Origin: Rothia santali
Lineage (GTDB): Bacteria; Actinomycetota; Actinomycetes; Actinomycetales; Micrococcaceae
NCBI RefSeq assembly: GCF_024199905.1
Contig: NZ_JANAFB010000002.1
Span: 106,720 to 170,719, forward strand
Reading direction: 5' to 3'
Length of the DNA stretch: 64,000 bases
A model generated the notes under the pieces. The model was not told the DNA's origin and searched no databases. It saw only the letters and a program-made list of their open reading frames with translations. Made by a program: the position numbers and the translations under genes. Of the stretch, positions 9,206 to 18,215 are shown piece after piece (within the stretch, counting starts at the first letter, position 1; each line of letters starts with the position of its first letter).

Positions 9206-9697
9206 CTAGCGGTAGTTGACGAACTGCAGGTCGACCTCGAGGTCGGCGCCCTTGAGCAGGGCGATGACGTCCTGCAGGTCGTCGCGGGACTTCGAGGAGA
9301 CCCGCAGCTCGTCGCCCTGGATGGTGGCCTTGACGCCCTTGCCCGCCTCGTCGCGGATCAGCTTGGAGATCTTCTTCGCCTGGTCCTGCTCGATGCCCTC
9401 CTTGATGGAGGACTCGATCCGGTACTCCTTGCCGGAGGCGTAGGGGTCCCCGGCGTCGAGGGACTTCAGCGAGATGCCGCGCTTGACGAGCTTGGACTCG
9501 AAGACGTCCAGGACGGCCCGGGCCCTCTCCTCCGAGTTGGCCTTGATGAGGATCTTCTCCCCGGAGTAGTCGATCGAGGCCCCGACGCCGCGGAAGTCGT
9601 AGCGCTGCTCGACCTCCTTGGACGCCTGGTTCAGGGCGTTGGAGACCTCCTGCTTGTCCACCTTGCTCACGATGTCGAATGACGATTCGCTGGCCAT
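9206..9697 (-). CDS. yajQ: YajQ family nucleotide-binding protein (UPF0234)
   Basis: Conserved cytoplasmic protein of 163 residues with two ferredoxin-like folds; family members bind nucleotides including cyclic di-GMP, but the role in actinobacteria is unclear. The start [21 protein letters not shown] and the motifs [31 protein letters not shown] and [12 protein letters not shown] are typical, ending in [12 protein letters not shown]. The frame is open well upstream, but the family N-terminus and a GGGAGAG ribosome site fix the start at 9697. Confidence 0.95.
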   Translation of the reverse strand: MASESSFDIVSKVDKQEVSNALNQASKEVEQRYDFRGVGASIDYSGEKILIKANSEERARAVLDVFESKLVKRGISLKSLDAGDPYASGKEYRIESSIKEGIEQDQAKKISKLIRDEAGKGVKATIQGDELRVSSKSRDDLQDVIALLKGADLEVDLQFVNYR

Positions 9698-9862
9698 TGT
9701 GCTCTCCCTTCGGGTCGTTCGTGGTGCTGGATCGCTCCTCAGCTTAGGGCACGCGCGGCCGCTCGGCCGGGCGGGCGGCGTCGACGTCTCGCCGCGAAAT
9801 CTTAATGGAAATGTGACCTCATTCTCTCCCGCTTCCCAGGTGGGCCGACCAAGATGGGAACC

Positions 9863-10126
9863 ATGAAGACCAACACCACTCTTCCCGCTGGTGACTTCCG
9901 TGCCGACGCCGATCTGATGATGCTGCAGTCCTCCACGCTCCCGACGCCGCCCGCCGCGGCGCCCGCGGAGGCGGACGAGCTGGTGCGGCCGGACCTCGTC
10001 GCGCGCCGGGACGGCGTCCGCGGCGACCTCCAGGGGGCGCTGGACCGCGGCGAGATCAGCGAGGAGCAGCTGCAGCGCTTCCTCGAGCGGATCGAGGCGC
10101 GGCTGCTCGCGGAGCAGGCGGGGTGA
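9863..10126 (+). CDS. Small acidic hypothetical protein
   Basis: 87 codons from ATG 9863 (TGGGA just upstream; an in-frame ATG at 9854 is an alternative). Not recognised. It starts [12 protein letters not shown], has a Pro/Ala-rich middle ([14 protein letters not shown]) and ends in a charged amphipathic helix ([24 protein letters not shown]). No signal peptide or membrane segment. The third-position GC bias and codon use match its neighbours, so I think it is expressed, but no function can be offered. Confidence 0.55.
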   Translation: MKTNTTLPAGDFRADADLMMLQSSTLPTPPAAAPAEADELVRPDLVARRDGVRGDLQGALDRGEISEEQLQRFLERIEARLLAEQAG

Positions 10127-10191
10127 TCGCCGGACCGCAGTCCCTTCCGAGGTGGGCTTGGCCACATCCGGCCCCCGTGCGCGGGCATGGT

Positions 10192-10221
10192 TTGTACTTT
10201 GCGGCGGGTCTTGGGTACTGT
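10192..10221 (+). promoter_or_regulatory. Promoter of tRNA-Tyr
   Basis: TTGTAC (10192-10197), 18 bases, TACTGT (10216-10221). Transcription would start about 65 bases before the tRNA. Confidence 0.6.
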
Positions 10222-10292
10222 TGAACCCGCTCCCGTTCGCGGGGGCGAAGTTCTGTCGGGACCGTCTCTCACGAGGGTCCGGCGGGACGCTC

Positions 10293-10374
10293 GGCAGATT
10301 ACCCGAGCGGCCAAAGGGGGCTGACTGTAAATCAGCTGGCACTGCCTACGGGGGTTCGAATCCCTCATCTGCCA
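10293..10374 (+). tRNA. tRNA-Tyr (anticodon GTA)
   Basis: Acceptor GGCAGAT pairs with ATCTGCC. Anticodon GTA lies in the loop of GACTGTAAATC. There is a long variable arm as expected for tyrosine, and T-arm GGGGGTTCGAATCCC. The discriminator is A; CCA is not fully encoded. Confidence 0.97.
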
Positions 10375-10382
10375 CCGAGCAC

Positions 10383-10418
10383 ATGCCGCGGGACCGATCA
10401 GGTCCCGCGGCATTTTTC
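10383..10418 (+). terminator. Intrinsic terminator after tRNA-Tyr
   Basis: 13-bp perfect stem (10383-10395 with 10401-10413), GATCA loop, then a T run. Confidence 0.93.
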
Positions 10419-10509
10419 TATTCGCACCGGGATGACCCCGCACGTGCCCGCGGAGGAACGCCCCGCCACGCCGGCCTCGCCGGCCCCGACCCCAGGAGGT
10501 ACCCGCCCC

Positions 10510-11956
10510 GTGACCCCGACCCCCCCCGCCCGCCGCGGCCCGGCCCGCGGCCCCCGCCGCACCGACCCGCGGGCGGCTCACCGCGATCATCGGCTCGCTG
10601 GCCTTCGCCGGGCTGATCATGATCCTCAACGAGACCGTGCTCTCCGTCGCGCTGCCCTCCATCCTGGCGGACTTCGAGATCGACGAGACCACCGGCGGCT
10701 GGCTGACCACCGGCTTCCTCCTCACCATGGCGGTGGTCATCCCGACCACCGGGTACCTGCTCCGACGCTTCAGCGCCCGCACCCTGTTCGTCACGGCCCT
10801 GCTGCTGTTCATCGTCGGGACCGGCCTGGCCGCCGTCGCGCCCGGGTTCGTGGTGCTGCTGCTCGCCCGGGTGATCCAGGCCAGCGGGACGGCGATCGTG
10901 CTGCCGCTGCTCATGACCACCACGCTCAACCTGGTGCCCGTCTCCCACCGCGGGTCGGTCATGGGCCTGATCGGCGTCGTCATATCGGTCGCGCCCGCGA
11001 TCGGGCCCACCGTCTCCGGCGTCGTCATGCACTCCTTCAGCTGGCGGATGGTCTTCGGCGTGATCCTGCCGCTGGCCGTGCTGACGCTGGTGATCGGCTA
11101 CGTCGGCCTGGGCCGCTCCGAGGCCGCGGGGAGCGGGAGGCTCGACGTCGTGAGCATCCCGCTGTCCGTCGTCGGCTTCGGCAGCCTCGTCTACGGGCTC
11201 TCGAGCGCCTCCCAGCTGGCCGAGGGGAACCTCGTGCCGGCCGTGGGGCTCGTGGCGGGCGTCGTCTTCCTCGTGCTGTTCATCCGCCGCCAGAACCGGC
11301 TGGACCGCGAGGGTCGCGGGCCGCTGCTGAGCCTCGAGCCGCTGGGCATCCCGGTCTTCCGCCGCGGCGTGCTCGTCCTGGCGATCGGGATGGCCACCGC
11401 GCTCGGCTCGATCGTGGTCCTGCCCCTCTACCTGCAGAACGGGCGGGGCTTCGAGGTCCTGGCGGTGGGCCTGGCCCTGCTGCCGGGCGGTCTCCTGCAG
11501 GCGACGCTCTCCTCGATCTTCGGCCGGGTCTACGACCGCTTCGGGCCGCGCCCGCTGGTGATCCCGGGGGCGATCCTCCTGCCCACGGCGCTGTTCGGCT
11601 TCGCCTCGATGACGGGGGAGACCCCCCTCGCGGGCATGATCGGCTGGCACATGACCTTCTGCACCGGCATGGCCATGCTCATGACGGCCCTCATGACCCA
11701 CTCGCTCGGCGCCCTGCCGCAGCGCCTCTACTCGCACGGCTCGGCGATCGTCAACACCGTGATGCAGCTGGCGGGCGCGACCGGGACGGCGCTGTTGCTG
11801 ACCGCGTTCTCGATCGGCATCGCCGTGACCGGGACCGCGGGAACGGGTGCGCGCTACGCCTTCCTCTTCGCCGGGGCGCTGGCGCTGCTGCCGATCTTCA
11901 TCGTGCCGAGGCTGCGGAAGCATCCCACGGAGGAGCCGGCAGCGTCCGCCCTCTGA
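10510..11956 (+). CDS. DHA2-family MFS multidrug exporter (frameshift in 5' C-run)
   Basis: Proton-coupled drug exporter of the EmrB/QacA (14-helix) family. The first helix, AIIGSLAFAGLIMILNETV, is followed by SVALPSILADFEI and motif LTTGFLLTMAVVIPTTGYL, all characteristic of DHA2 transporters. The long open frame begins at 10619 inside helix 1, which cannot be the true start. A good start (GTG 10510 after AGGAGG) lies one frame away, and joining them needs one base removed from the 8-C tract at 10520-10527; this gives a 481-residue protein with a Pro/Ala-rich N-terminal tail. Either the tract is miscounted or it is a slippery, phase-variable switch. Promoter not identified. Confidence 0.85.
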
Positions 11957-11973
11957 GCTGAGCGTGAAAAACC

Positions 11974-12003
11974 TTGGGACGCCGCGGGCGCGCTCGGTAA
12001 GGT
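11974..12003 (+). promoter_or_regulatory. Leaderless promoter of trxA
   Basis: TTGGGA (11974-11979), 18 bases, TAAGGT (11998-12003), then 7 bases to the ATG at 12011. No Shine-Dalgarno is present, so the mRNA should begin at the start codon. Confidence 0.6.
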
Positions 12004-12010
12004 GTGGTGC

Positions 12011-12424
12011 ATGTCAACTCTGGAACTGACCCAAGAGAACCTGAACCAAACGATCGAGAGCAACGACGTCGTCCTCGTCGACTTCTGGGCCGAGTGGTGC
12101 GGACCGTGCAAGCAGTTCGGGCCGGTCTTCGAGGAGGCCTCCGAGAAGCACGAGAACGTCGTCTTCGGCAAGGTCGACACCGAGGACCAGCAGCAGCTCG
12201 CGGCCGCCGCAGGGATCTCCTCGATCCCCACGCTCATGGCCTTCCGCGAGCAGACCCTGGTCTTCGCCCAGCCGGGCGCCCTCAACGGCGAGCAGCTGGA
12301 CCAGGTCATCGACGCCGTCAAGGCGCTGGACATGGACGAGGTGCGCGAGCAGATCGCCCAGGCCGAGGCGGAGGCCAAGGCCAAGGCAGAGGACGGCGAG
12401 GCTCCCGCCCCCGGCCAGGCCTAG
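12011..12424 (+). CDS. trxA: Thioredoxin
   Basis: Cytoplasmic disulfide reductase. 137 residues: a thioredoxin fold with the active site FWAEWCGPCK (C30, C33) and the cis-proline SIPTL, followed by a Glu/Ala/Lys-rich C-terminal extension of about 25 residues not present in the minimal ~105-residue thioredoxin. An in-frame GTG at 12002 exists, but the -10 element overlaps it, so I use ATG 12011. It is flanked upstream by the DHA2 exporter and faces the convergent glycosylase gene. Confidence 0.93.
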   Translation: MSTLELTQENLNQTIESNDVVLVDFWAEWCGPCKQFGPVFEEASEKHENVVFGKVDTEDQQQLAAAAGISSIPTLMAFREQTLVFAQPGALNGEQLDQVIDAVKALDMDEVREQIAQAEAEAKAKAEDGEAPAPGQA

Positions 12425-12437
12425 CCCGGCACCCCGG

Positions 12438-12459
12438 GCGGGGCCGACCCCGGCCCCGC
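12438..12459. terminator. Hairpin between convergent trxA and alkA-type genes
   Basis: 8-bp GC stem GCGGGGCC/GGCCCCGC with a 6-base loop, without a T run. A weak terminator candidate. Confidence 0.5.
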
Positions 12460-12524
12460 GCACCAGCGGCGCCTCGCCGCACGCGGACCCCAGGGCCGCG
12501 GCCGACCCCCGAGGGACGCACCGC

Positions 12525-13547
12525 TCAGATGAGCCGGTGCGCCCTGGGGGCCAGCCGCGGTCCTTTGCGTTGGTCCCGGGCCCCCGCGAGCAGCAGGATC
12601 CGGACCACGCGCTGGCGGTTGCCGCGCCAGGGGGCCAGGAGCTCCAGCATCCGGTCGTCGTCGCCCCGCCGGCCCTCCAGGGCCACGCAGATGCGGTGGG
12701 CCAGGTGGTAGTCGCCCACGCTCACCGCGTCCGGCAGCCCGTGGGAGCGCTGCATCGCCTCGGCGATGGTCCAGGGCCCGACGCCGGGCACCCCCGCGAG
12801 CGCCCGCGCCAGCTCGGCGGGGGAGGCCCCCTCCCCGTAGCGGCTCAGCGAGGGGGCGAGCTCCGTCAGCCGCCGCACCGAGGTCGTCCGGTGGATGTCG
12901 ACGCCGTGCCGGTGCCACTCCCACGAGGGGATGGACAGCCACGCCTCGGGGCGGGGAAACACCCGCATGTCCTCCGGCAGGCCGGGCATCCCGGCGGGCG
13001 GCTCGGGGACCGGGTCGCCGTGGCGGCGGGACAGGCGCTGCCAGGCGCCGATGGCCTCGCCGACCGTGACGCGCTGCTCGAAGATCGCGCTGATGGTCTG
13101 CTTGATGATCTGTCCGGTGGAGGGCAGCCGCAGGCCCGGGCGGCGTCGGAACCCGGCCCGGGCGCCGGCGGGGATCAGCTGGTAGGCCTCCGAGCCGGTG
13201 AAGGGCGCCCAGTCGTCGTGCAGCCCCACCAGGGCGGGGACGGCGCGGAGGAAGGCCTCGACGTCGGCCGCCTCCGGGCCCCAGGCGCGCACCCGGATGG
13301 GGGCCCGGAAGCGGGAGCCCGCCGGACCAGAGATGCCCGAGGCGCCGCGCTGCTCCAGCACGGCCGCGACGCCGCCGCCCGAGACCTCGCCGACGCGCGC
13401 CGCGACGTGCACGCGCGTCGCCGCGCCGACCGATTCGATGCGTAGGGTGGGGTCGGACGCACCCCGCTGGACCACGGAGAGGGTCAGCGCGAGGTCGAGG
13501 GGCTCCTGCGGCTCCAGGACGCGTTCCGCCAGGTACGACGAGGGCAT
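12525..13547 (-). CDS. DNA-3-methyladenine glycosylase II-like (AlkA/HhH-GPD)
   Basis: Base-excision repair glycosylase that removes alkylated purines. 340 residues. The helix-hairpin-helix is LAGVPGVGPWTIAEA, followed by the catalytic aspartate in VSVGDYHLAHR (about D280). The N-terminal ~150 residues resemble the variable AlkA-type beta domain seen in actinobacterial homologues. There is no cysteine cluster, so no Fe-S centre. The ATG at 13547 has no clear ribosome site; GACGAT, 6 bases upstream, could be a -10 of a leaderless start. Stand-alone gene, divergent from the DUF2079 gene. A closely related HhH-GPD enzyme of other specificity cannot be excluded. Confidence 0.88.
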   Translation of the reverse strand: MPSSYLAERVLEPQEPLDLALTLSVVQRGASDPTLRIESVGAATRVHVAARVGEVSGGGVAAVLEQRGASGISGPAGSRFRAPIRVRAWGPEAADVEAFLRAVPALVGLHDDWAPFTGSEAYQLIPAGARAGFRRRPGLRLPSTGQIIKQTISAIFEQRVTVGEAIGAWQRLSRRHGDPVPEPPAGMPGLPEDMRVFPRPEAWLSIPSWEWHRHGVDIHRTTSVRRLTELAPSLSRYGEGASPAELARALAGVPGVGPWTIAEAMQRSHGLPDAVSVGDYHLAHRICVALEGRRGDDDRMLELLAPWRGNRQRVVRILLLAGARDQRKGPRLAPRAHRLI

Positions 13548-13653
13548 GGCCCCATCGTCTCACGCCCGCGCGCGGGCCGGCCGTGCCCGCCGCGAGGCCC
13601 AGGGCCCGCCCGCGGACCCCGGCGCCCGCCCCAGAGACCGACGAGAGGCCCCC

Positions 13654-15201
13654 ATGCCAGTCACCGCCCCCGCGGACAGCGGACGGAGCGCCGCCGCCGA
13701 GGACGCCTCGCCCCGCCCGGTGCTCGGCCGCCGCCCGGCCGCCCTCATCGCGCTCGCGGTGGGCGCCGCGGCCGCGGCCGTCTACCTCTGGTTCTCCGCC
13801 GTGCAGCTGAACCGCATGGAGACCCCCTCCTGGGACCTGGCGATCTTCACCCAGCTGGCCAAGGCGTACGCGAGCCTCTCGGCGCCCGTCGTGGACGTCA
13901 AGGGCTACGGGTTCAACCTGCTGGGGGACCACTTCCACCCGATCCTGGTCCTGCTGGGCCCGGTGTACGCCGTCTGGCCCTCGCCGCTGGCGGTCATGGC
14001 CGTGCAAGACCTCCTGCTGGGCGCGGGGGCGGGCATTCTGGCCTGGTTCGGCTCCCGCTGGGTCGGCCCGGTGCGCGGGGCCGCGCTGGGGCTGGCCTGC
14101 GCGCTGAGCTTCGGCGTGCTCGAGGCGGTGCGGGTCCAGTTCCACGAGGTGGCCTTCGCGGTGCCGCTGCTGGCCGCCTCCCTGTGCCTGCTCGCGCTGC
14201 GGCGCTTCCGGGCGGCCGCGCTGTGGGCCGCGCCGCTCGTGTTCGTCAAGGAGGACCTCGGGGTGACCGCCGCCCTCATCGGGCTCCTGATCGCGTGCAC
14301 CGCCGCCCGGGGCGGGCCCGGCCGGCGCTGGGAGGCGGGGCGGCCCGGCGTCGTGCCCGGGCTGCTGCTGGGCCTGTGGGGCGTGGGGTGGACGCTGGTG
14401 GCCATCCTGCTCGTGCTCCCCGCGCTGAATCCGGGCGGGACCTTCGACTACGGCGACCGCGTGGACCTCGGCGCGGCGCTCGCGGACCCGCTGCGCTCGC
14501 TGGCGCTGATGCTCTACCCGTGGCAGAAGGCCCAGACCCTCGGCCTGATCGTCGCGACGGGGGCCGGGGTGCTGCTGCGCTCGCCGCTGGTCCTCGCGGC
14601 GCTGCCCACCGTCGCCTGGCGGTTCCTCTCGGGGGAGCCGGGGTACTGGGAGCCCACCTGGCACTACAATCTCGTGGTCATGCCGGTCGTCTTCGCGGCC
14701 GTGTTCGACGCCGTGCTGCGCGCGCGGCGCTCCGAGGCCCGCGGGGCAGCCCGCCGGGTGCGGGGGACGCGGGGGAGCGGCGCGGCCGCGAGGGCGGCCC
14801 GGGCCTGGAACTCCCTGACCGCGGCGGGGCCCCTGCTCGCCCTCGCCGTGGCCCTCGTCCTCTTGCCGAGCTCCCCGCTGCCCGGGACGCTGGCCCAGAC
14901 CGGCCGGCCCCTGCCCGCCGGCGTCGAGGCGCAGCGACGCGCCCTGGCCCAGGTGCCGGCCGGGACGCTGGTGGCCAGCGACCTCTCCCTCATCACCGAC
15001 CTGGTGCCGGAGCACCGCGTGCTGTGGATCGGCAACGACGGCGACCCCGCGCCCGACTACGTCGTCCTCGACGTCGACGGGTCCACCTGGGGCGGCAGCG
15101 GGCCGGCCGACCCGGCCGCGTACGCCCAGCGCAAGTACGGCGCGGACTACGCACTGCGCTTCCGCGAGGGCGGCATGACGGTGCTGGCGCGCGAGGGGTG
15201 A
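13654..15201 (+). CDS. DUF2079 polytopic membrane protein
   Basis: Integral membrane protein of 515 residues with roughly ten hydrophobic segments, from ATG 13654 (GAGAGG upstream); the frame is open further 5' but overlaps the divergent glycosylase. DUF2079 hallmarks: WDLAIFTQLAKAY after the first helix, LGDHFHPILVLLGPVYAV, FHEVAFAVPLLA and FVKEDLGV. The family resembles GT-C glycosyltransferases or mannosyltransferases in overall layout, but its reaction is unknown. The C-terminal ~120 residues are soluble and end in GGMTVLAREG. Confidence 0.85.
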   Translation: MPVTAPADSGRSAAAEDASPRPVLGRRPAALIALAVGAAAAAVYLWFSAVQLNRMETPSWDLAIFTQLAKAYASLSAPVVDVKGYGFNLLGDHFHPILVLLGPVYAVWPSPLAVMAVQDLLLGAGAGILAWFGSRWVGPVRGAALGLACALSFGVLEAVRVQFHEVAFAVPLLAASLCLLALRRFRAAALWAAPLVFVKEDLGVTAALIGLLIACTAARGGPGRRWEAGRPGVVPGLLLGLWGVGWTLVAILLVLPALNPGGTFDYGDRVDLGAALADPLRSLALMLYPWQKAQTLGLIVATGAGVLLRSPLVLAALPTVAWRFLSGEPGYWEPTWHYNLVVMPVVFAAVFDAVLRARRSEARGAARRVRGTRGSGAAARAARAWNSLTAAGPLLALAVALVLLPSSPLPGTLAQTGRPLPAGVEAQRRALAQVPAGTLVASDLSLITDLVPEHRVLWIGNDGDPAPDYVVLDVDGSTWGGSGPADPAAYAQRKYGADYALRFREGGMTVLAREG

Positions 15202-15292
15202 GCGGCCGTCCCGGGCCCCGTGCCGCGGGCCGCGCGGCGTCGGGCGGCTGAGGAGTGCATCACGTCGGCCCGGAATCCCGGGTCGCGTGCGG

Positions 15293-15559
15293 TAGGATGG
15301 CTGTCACCGGGATTCCCCGTTTTGTGCCGAGTCAGTCCCGCCTCAGGGACCCGGCCGTTACATCAGAAGTGTCGAGCTCGCCGCAGCGCGCACCACCGCC
15401 TTTCAACCTCCCACCGGATCGATCCGCGGGAGGGGTGCGCCCACAGAGGAGATGAAGGCCCGTCCCGACGGGCCGCATAGCGGGCAGTTCACAGGGGATA
15501 CACCGGCGTCCGCCGCCGAGAACACTCGGCGCGTGATCACCCCGATGTGCAAAGGACCC
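15293..15559 (+). promoter_or_regulatory. Putative long 5' leader of the DEAD-box helicase gene
   Basis: TAGGAT at 15293-15298 resembles other -10 elements in this window; if used, the helicase mRNA has a ~260-base untranslated leader. It contains GC-rich complementary stretches (GGATCGATCC near 15417) and no conserved ORF. Leaders of cold-shock helicase mRNAs are often regulatory; that role here is inference. Confidence 0.35.
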
Positions 15560-17535
15560 ATGGTGACCGAAACCAACTCCGCCCTGCCCGAAAACGCCCC
15601 CTCGGAGACCGAGGAGGGCCCCAAGTTCACCGATCTCGGCATCGACGGCCGCGTGCTGTCCGCCCTGCAGGAGATCGGCTACGAGAAGCCGTCCCCCATC
15701 CAGGCCGAGACCATCCCGCTGCTGCTGGAGGGGCGCGACGTCGTCGGCCTCGCCCAGACCGGCACCGGCAAGACCGCGGCCTTCGCGGTGCCCGCCCTGT
15801 CCCAGCTCGCCGAGCTCGCGGACGTCCACGGCGTCTCCCAGACCACCCAGGTCCTCGTGCTGGCCCCGACCCGCGAGCTGGCCCTGCAGGTCGGCGAGGC
15901 GTTCTCCTCGTACGCCAAGCACATGGACGACTTCACCGTGCTGCCCGTCTACGGCGGCTCGCCCTACGGCCCGCAGCTGGCCGGCCTGCGCCGCGGCGCC
16001 CAGGTCGTCGTCGGCACCCCCGGGCGCGTCATCGACCACCTCAAGCGCGGCTCGCTGGACCTGTCCCAGCTGAAGCACCTGGTGCTGGACGAGGCCGACG
16101 AGATGCTGCGCATGGGCTTCGCCGAGGACGTCGAGCAGATCCTCGCCCAGACCCCCGGCGACAAGCAGGTCGCGCTGTTCTCGGCGACCATGCCCAAGTC
16201 CATCCGCCACCTGGCCGAGCAGTACCTCAACGACCCGGTCGAGGTGCGCGTGAAGTCCAAGACGACCACGGCGTCGAACATCCGGCAGCGCTACATGCAG
16301 GTCATGCACTCGCACAAGCTGGAGGCCATGACCCGCGTCCTCGAGGTCGAGCAGTACGACGGCGTCATCGCCTTCGTGCGGACCAAGAAGGAGACCGAGG
16401 AGATCGCCGAGAAGCTGCGCGCCCGCGGCTTCACCGCGGCGGCCATCAACGGCGACATCCCGCAGAACCTGCGCGAGCGCACCGTCGAGTCGCTCCGCGA
16501 GGGCCGCATCGACATCCTCGTCGCGACCGACGTCGCCGCCCGCGGCCTCGACGTCGAGCGCATCTCCCTGGTCGTGAACTTCGACATCCCGCACGACACC
16601 GAGTCCTACGTCCACCGCATCGGCCGCACCGGCCGCGCGGGCCGCGACGGCGAGGCCATCCTGTTCATGACCCCGCGCGAGAAGTACATGCTGCGCCAGA
16701 TCGAGAAGGCCACGCGCCAGCAGGTCGAGCAGATGCACATGCCCACCGCCGACGACGTGAACACCACGCGCCTGCAGAAGTTCGCGGAGCAGATCACCGA
16801 GACCATCGAGAGCCACGACCTCTCGCTGTTCAAGGGCCTGGTCGAGGAGTACCAGACCGAGCACAACGTGCCGGCCGAGGACATCGCCGCGGCCATCGCC
16901 GTGATCGCCCAGGACGGCCGCTCGTTCCTCGCGGAGGAGCTGCCGGAGAAGCCCAAGCGCACCCGCGACCGCGACGACCGCGGGCGGGACGACCGGGGCC
17001 GTGACGACCGCGGCCGCGGCGGCCGCAAGCGCCAGGACGAGGGCCTGTCGACCTACAAGATCCAGGTGGGCCACGACCAGCGGGTCTCCCCGGGCTCGAT
17101 CGTCGGCGCGCTGACCAACGAGGGCGGCCTGAACGGCTCCGAGGTCGGCAACATCGACATCCGCGGCGGGTTCTCGCTCGTGGACCTCCCGGAGGGCCTC
17201 GACCTGGGCGCGCTGCGCGACATCCAGATCAACGGCTCGCCGATCCGCATCGAGGCCGACCGCGGCGGGCGCAGCGGCGGCCAGGGCGCGGGGGCTACCA
17301 GGGCGGCCGCGGCGGCGGCTACCGGGGCGGCGACCGCGACCGCGGCGGCCGTGACGACCGCGGGGGCTTCCGCGGCGGCCAGGGCGGCCGTGGAGGCTTC
17401 CGGGGCAACCGCGACGACCGCGGTGACCGTGGGGGCTTCCGCGACGACCGCGGGGGAGACCGCGGCGGCTACCGCGGCAACCGCGACGACCGGGGTCCCC
17501 GGGGTGGTCGCGGCGGCGGGTTCCGGAAGTTCTAG
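15560..17535 (+). CDS. deaD: DEAD-box ATP-dependent RNA helicase (DeaD/CsdA type; frameshift near 3' end)
   Basis: Unwinds structured RNA in ribosome assembly and mRNA turnover. ATG 15560 follows AAAGG. Motifs in order: Q motif (FTDLGI...PSPIQ), I AQTGTGKT, Ia PTRELALQ, Ib TPGRVID, II DEAD, III SAT, IV IAFVRTK, V ATDVAARGLD, VI HRIGRTGRAG. A DbpA-like RNA-binding domain follows (SPGSIVGALTNEGGL...IDIRGGFSLVDLP). After ~576 codons the frame turns into Ala/Thr-only sequence, while another frame gives an RGG tail (GGYRGGDRDRGGRDDRGGF... to GGFRKF) ending at TAG 17533-17535. Restoring one G in the G5 run at 17290-17294 yields 658 residues. Confidence 0.93.
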
Positions 17536-17587
17536 GACCCCGCTCCGCCCCCGATCACGCGAGTGATCAGCGACACGCTGTGCGGAT

Positions 17588-17616
17588 TTGTCGGTTCCGG
17601 CAAGGGTCTGTATAGT
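17588..17616 (+). promoter_or_regulatory. Promoter of the tRNA-Thr/tRNA-Met pair
   Basis: TTGTCG (17588-17593), exactly 17 bases, TATAGT (17611-17616); transcription starts a few bases before the tRNA at 17628. Confidence 0.75.
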
Positions 17617-17627
17617 TTTATGTCGTT

Positions 17628-17699
17628 GCCCCGATAGCTCAGTGGTAGAGCGCCATCTTGGTAAGATGGAGGTCCCGGGATCGATTCCCGGTCGGGGCT
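17628..17699 (+). tRNA. tRNA-Thr (anticodon GGT)
   Basis: Acceptor GCCCCGA/TCGGGGC. The anticodon stem-loop CCATCTTGGTAAGATGG has anticodon GGT. T-arm CCCGGGATCGATTCCCGG. Discriminator T; CCA not encoded. Confidence 0.97.
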
Positions 17700-17707
17700 C
17701 TCATGCT

Positions 17708-17745
17708 GAGGGTCCGTGTCAGGTTCACTCCTGATGCGGGCCCTC
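17708..17745 (+). other. Hairpin between tRNA-Thr and tRNA-Met
   Basis: A 16-bp stem (17708-17723 with 17730-17745) around TTCACT. Three positions are G-U pairs in RNA, so the stem is complete only in the plus-strand transcript. It may be a processing or attenuation element between co-transcribed tRNAs. No T run. Confidence 0.55.
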
Positions 17746-17753
17746 CATGTCAC

Positions 17754-17827
17754 GGCGGTGTAGCTCAGCTGGTTAGAGCGCACGACTCATAATCGTGAGG
17801 TCGACGGATCGAGCCCGTCCACCGCTA
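17754..17827 (+). tRNA. tRNA-Met (elongator; anticodon CAT)
   Basis: Acceptor GGCGGTG/CACCGCT (terminal G-U), D-arm GCTCAGCTGGTTAGAGC, anticodon CAT in CGACTCATAATCG, T-arm GACGGATCGAGCCCGTC. It lacks initiator features. The position after tRNA-Thr matches the usual actinobacterial order. A CAT-decoding isoleucine tRNA is less likely. Confidence 0.93.
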
Positions 17828-17833
17828 CCGAAC

Positions 17834-17868
17834 ATCCCGTCTGATGGGCCCGGCCCGTCAGGCGGGAT
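17834..17868 (+). terminator. Terminator after tRNA-Met
   Basis: 15-bp stem (17834-17848 with 17854-17868) with two G-U pairs, CCCGG loop, followed by TTTCTCGTTT. Confidence 0.8.
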
Positions 17869-17917
17869 TTCTCGTTTAAGACCGGGTCTCGGCCCGGGGG
17901 CCCGGGCCGTGGGATTT

Positions 17918-18025
17918 GGTTCCCGGGGCCCGATTCCCGGGGGTGTGGCCTCCGGTTCCCGGGGCCCGATTCCCGGGGGAGTGACCTCCGATCCCCGGGG
18001 CCCGACTCCCGGGGGAGTGACCTCC
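17918..18025. repeat. Three tandem copies of a 36-bp GC-rich unit
   Basis: Units at 17918-17953, 17954-17989 and 17990-18025, then a 7-base partial copy. Each unit contains the self-complementary core CCCGGGGCCCG and a CCCGGGGG run. Units 1 and 2 differ at two or three bases, as do units 2 and 3. It lies in the ~390-base gap between tRNA-Met and the methyltransferase gene, where no gene is visible. Confidence 0.85.
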
Positions 18026-18215
18026 GATCCCCAGGCCGCGGCCTCGTCCACGGTCCGCGCTGCGGCCCGGCAGAGGCCGCTGGAGGACCTCCGGGACGTC
18101 GCGCAGCTCCCCGCCGCGCCCAGCCCCCGGCGAGGCGCTCAGCCGCCCGCTCACGGCCTCCCCGGAGCCGCCGGGACCCGCAGGCCGCCCCGCCCCTCGT
18201 TGATAGGATGCGCAG

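Noticed and set aside
17918..18025. Could the 36-bp repeats be a CRISPR array?
   Set aside because: The units are directly contiguous with no unique spacers, and no cas gene is present.
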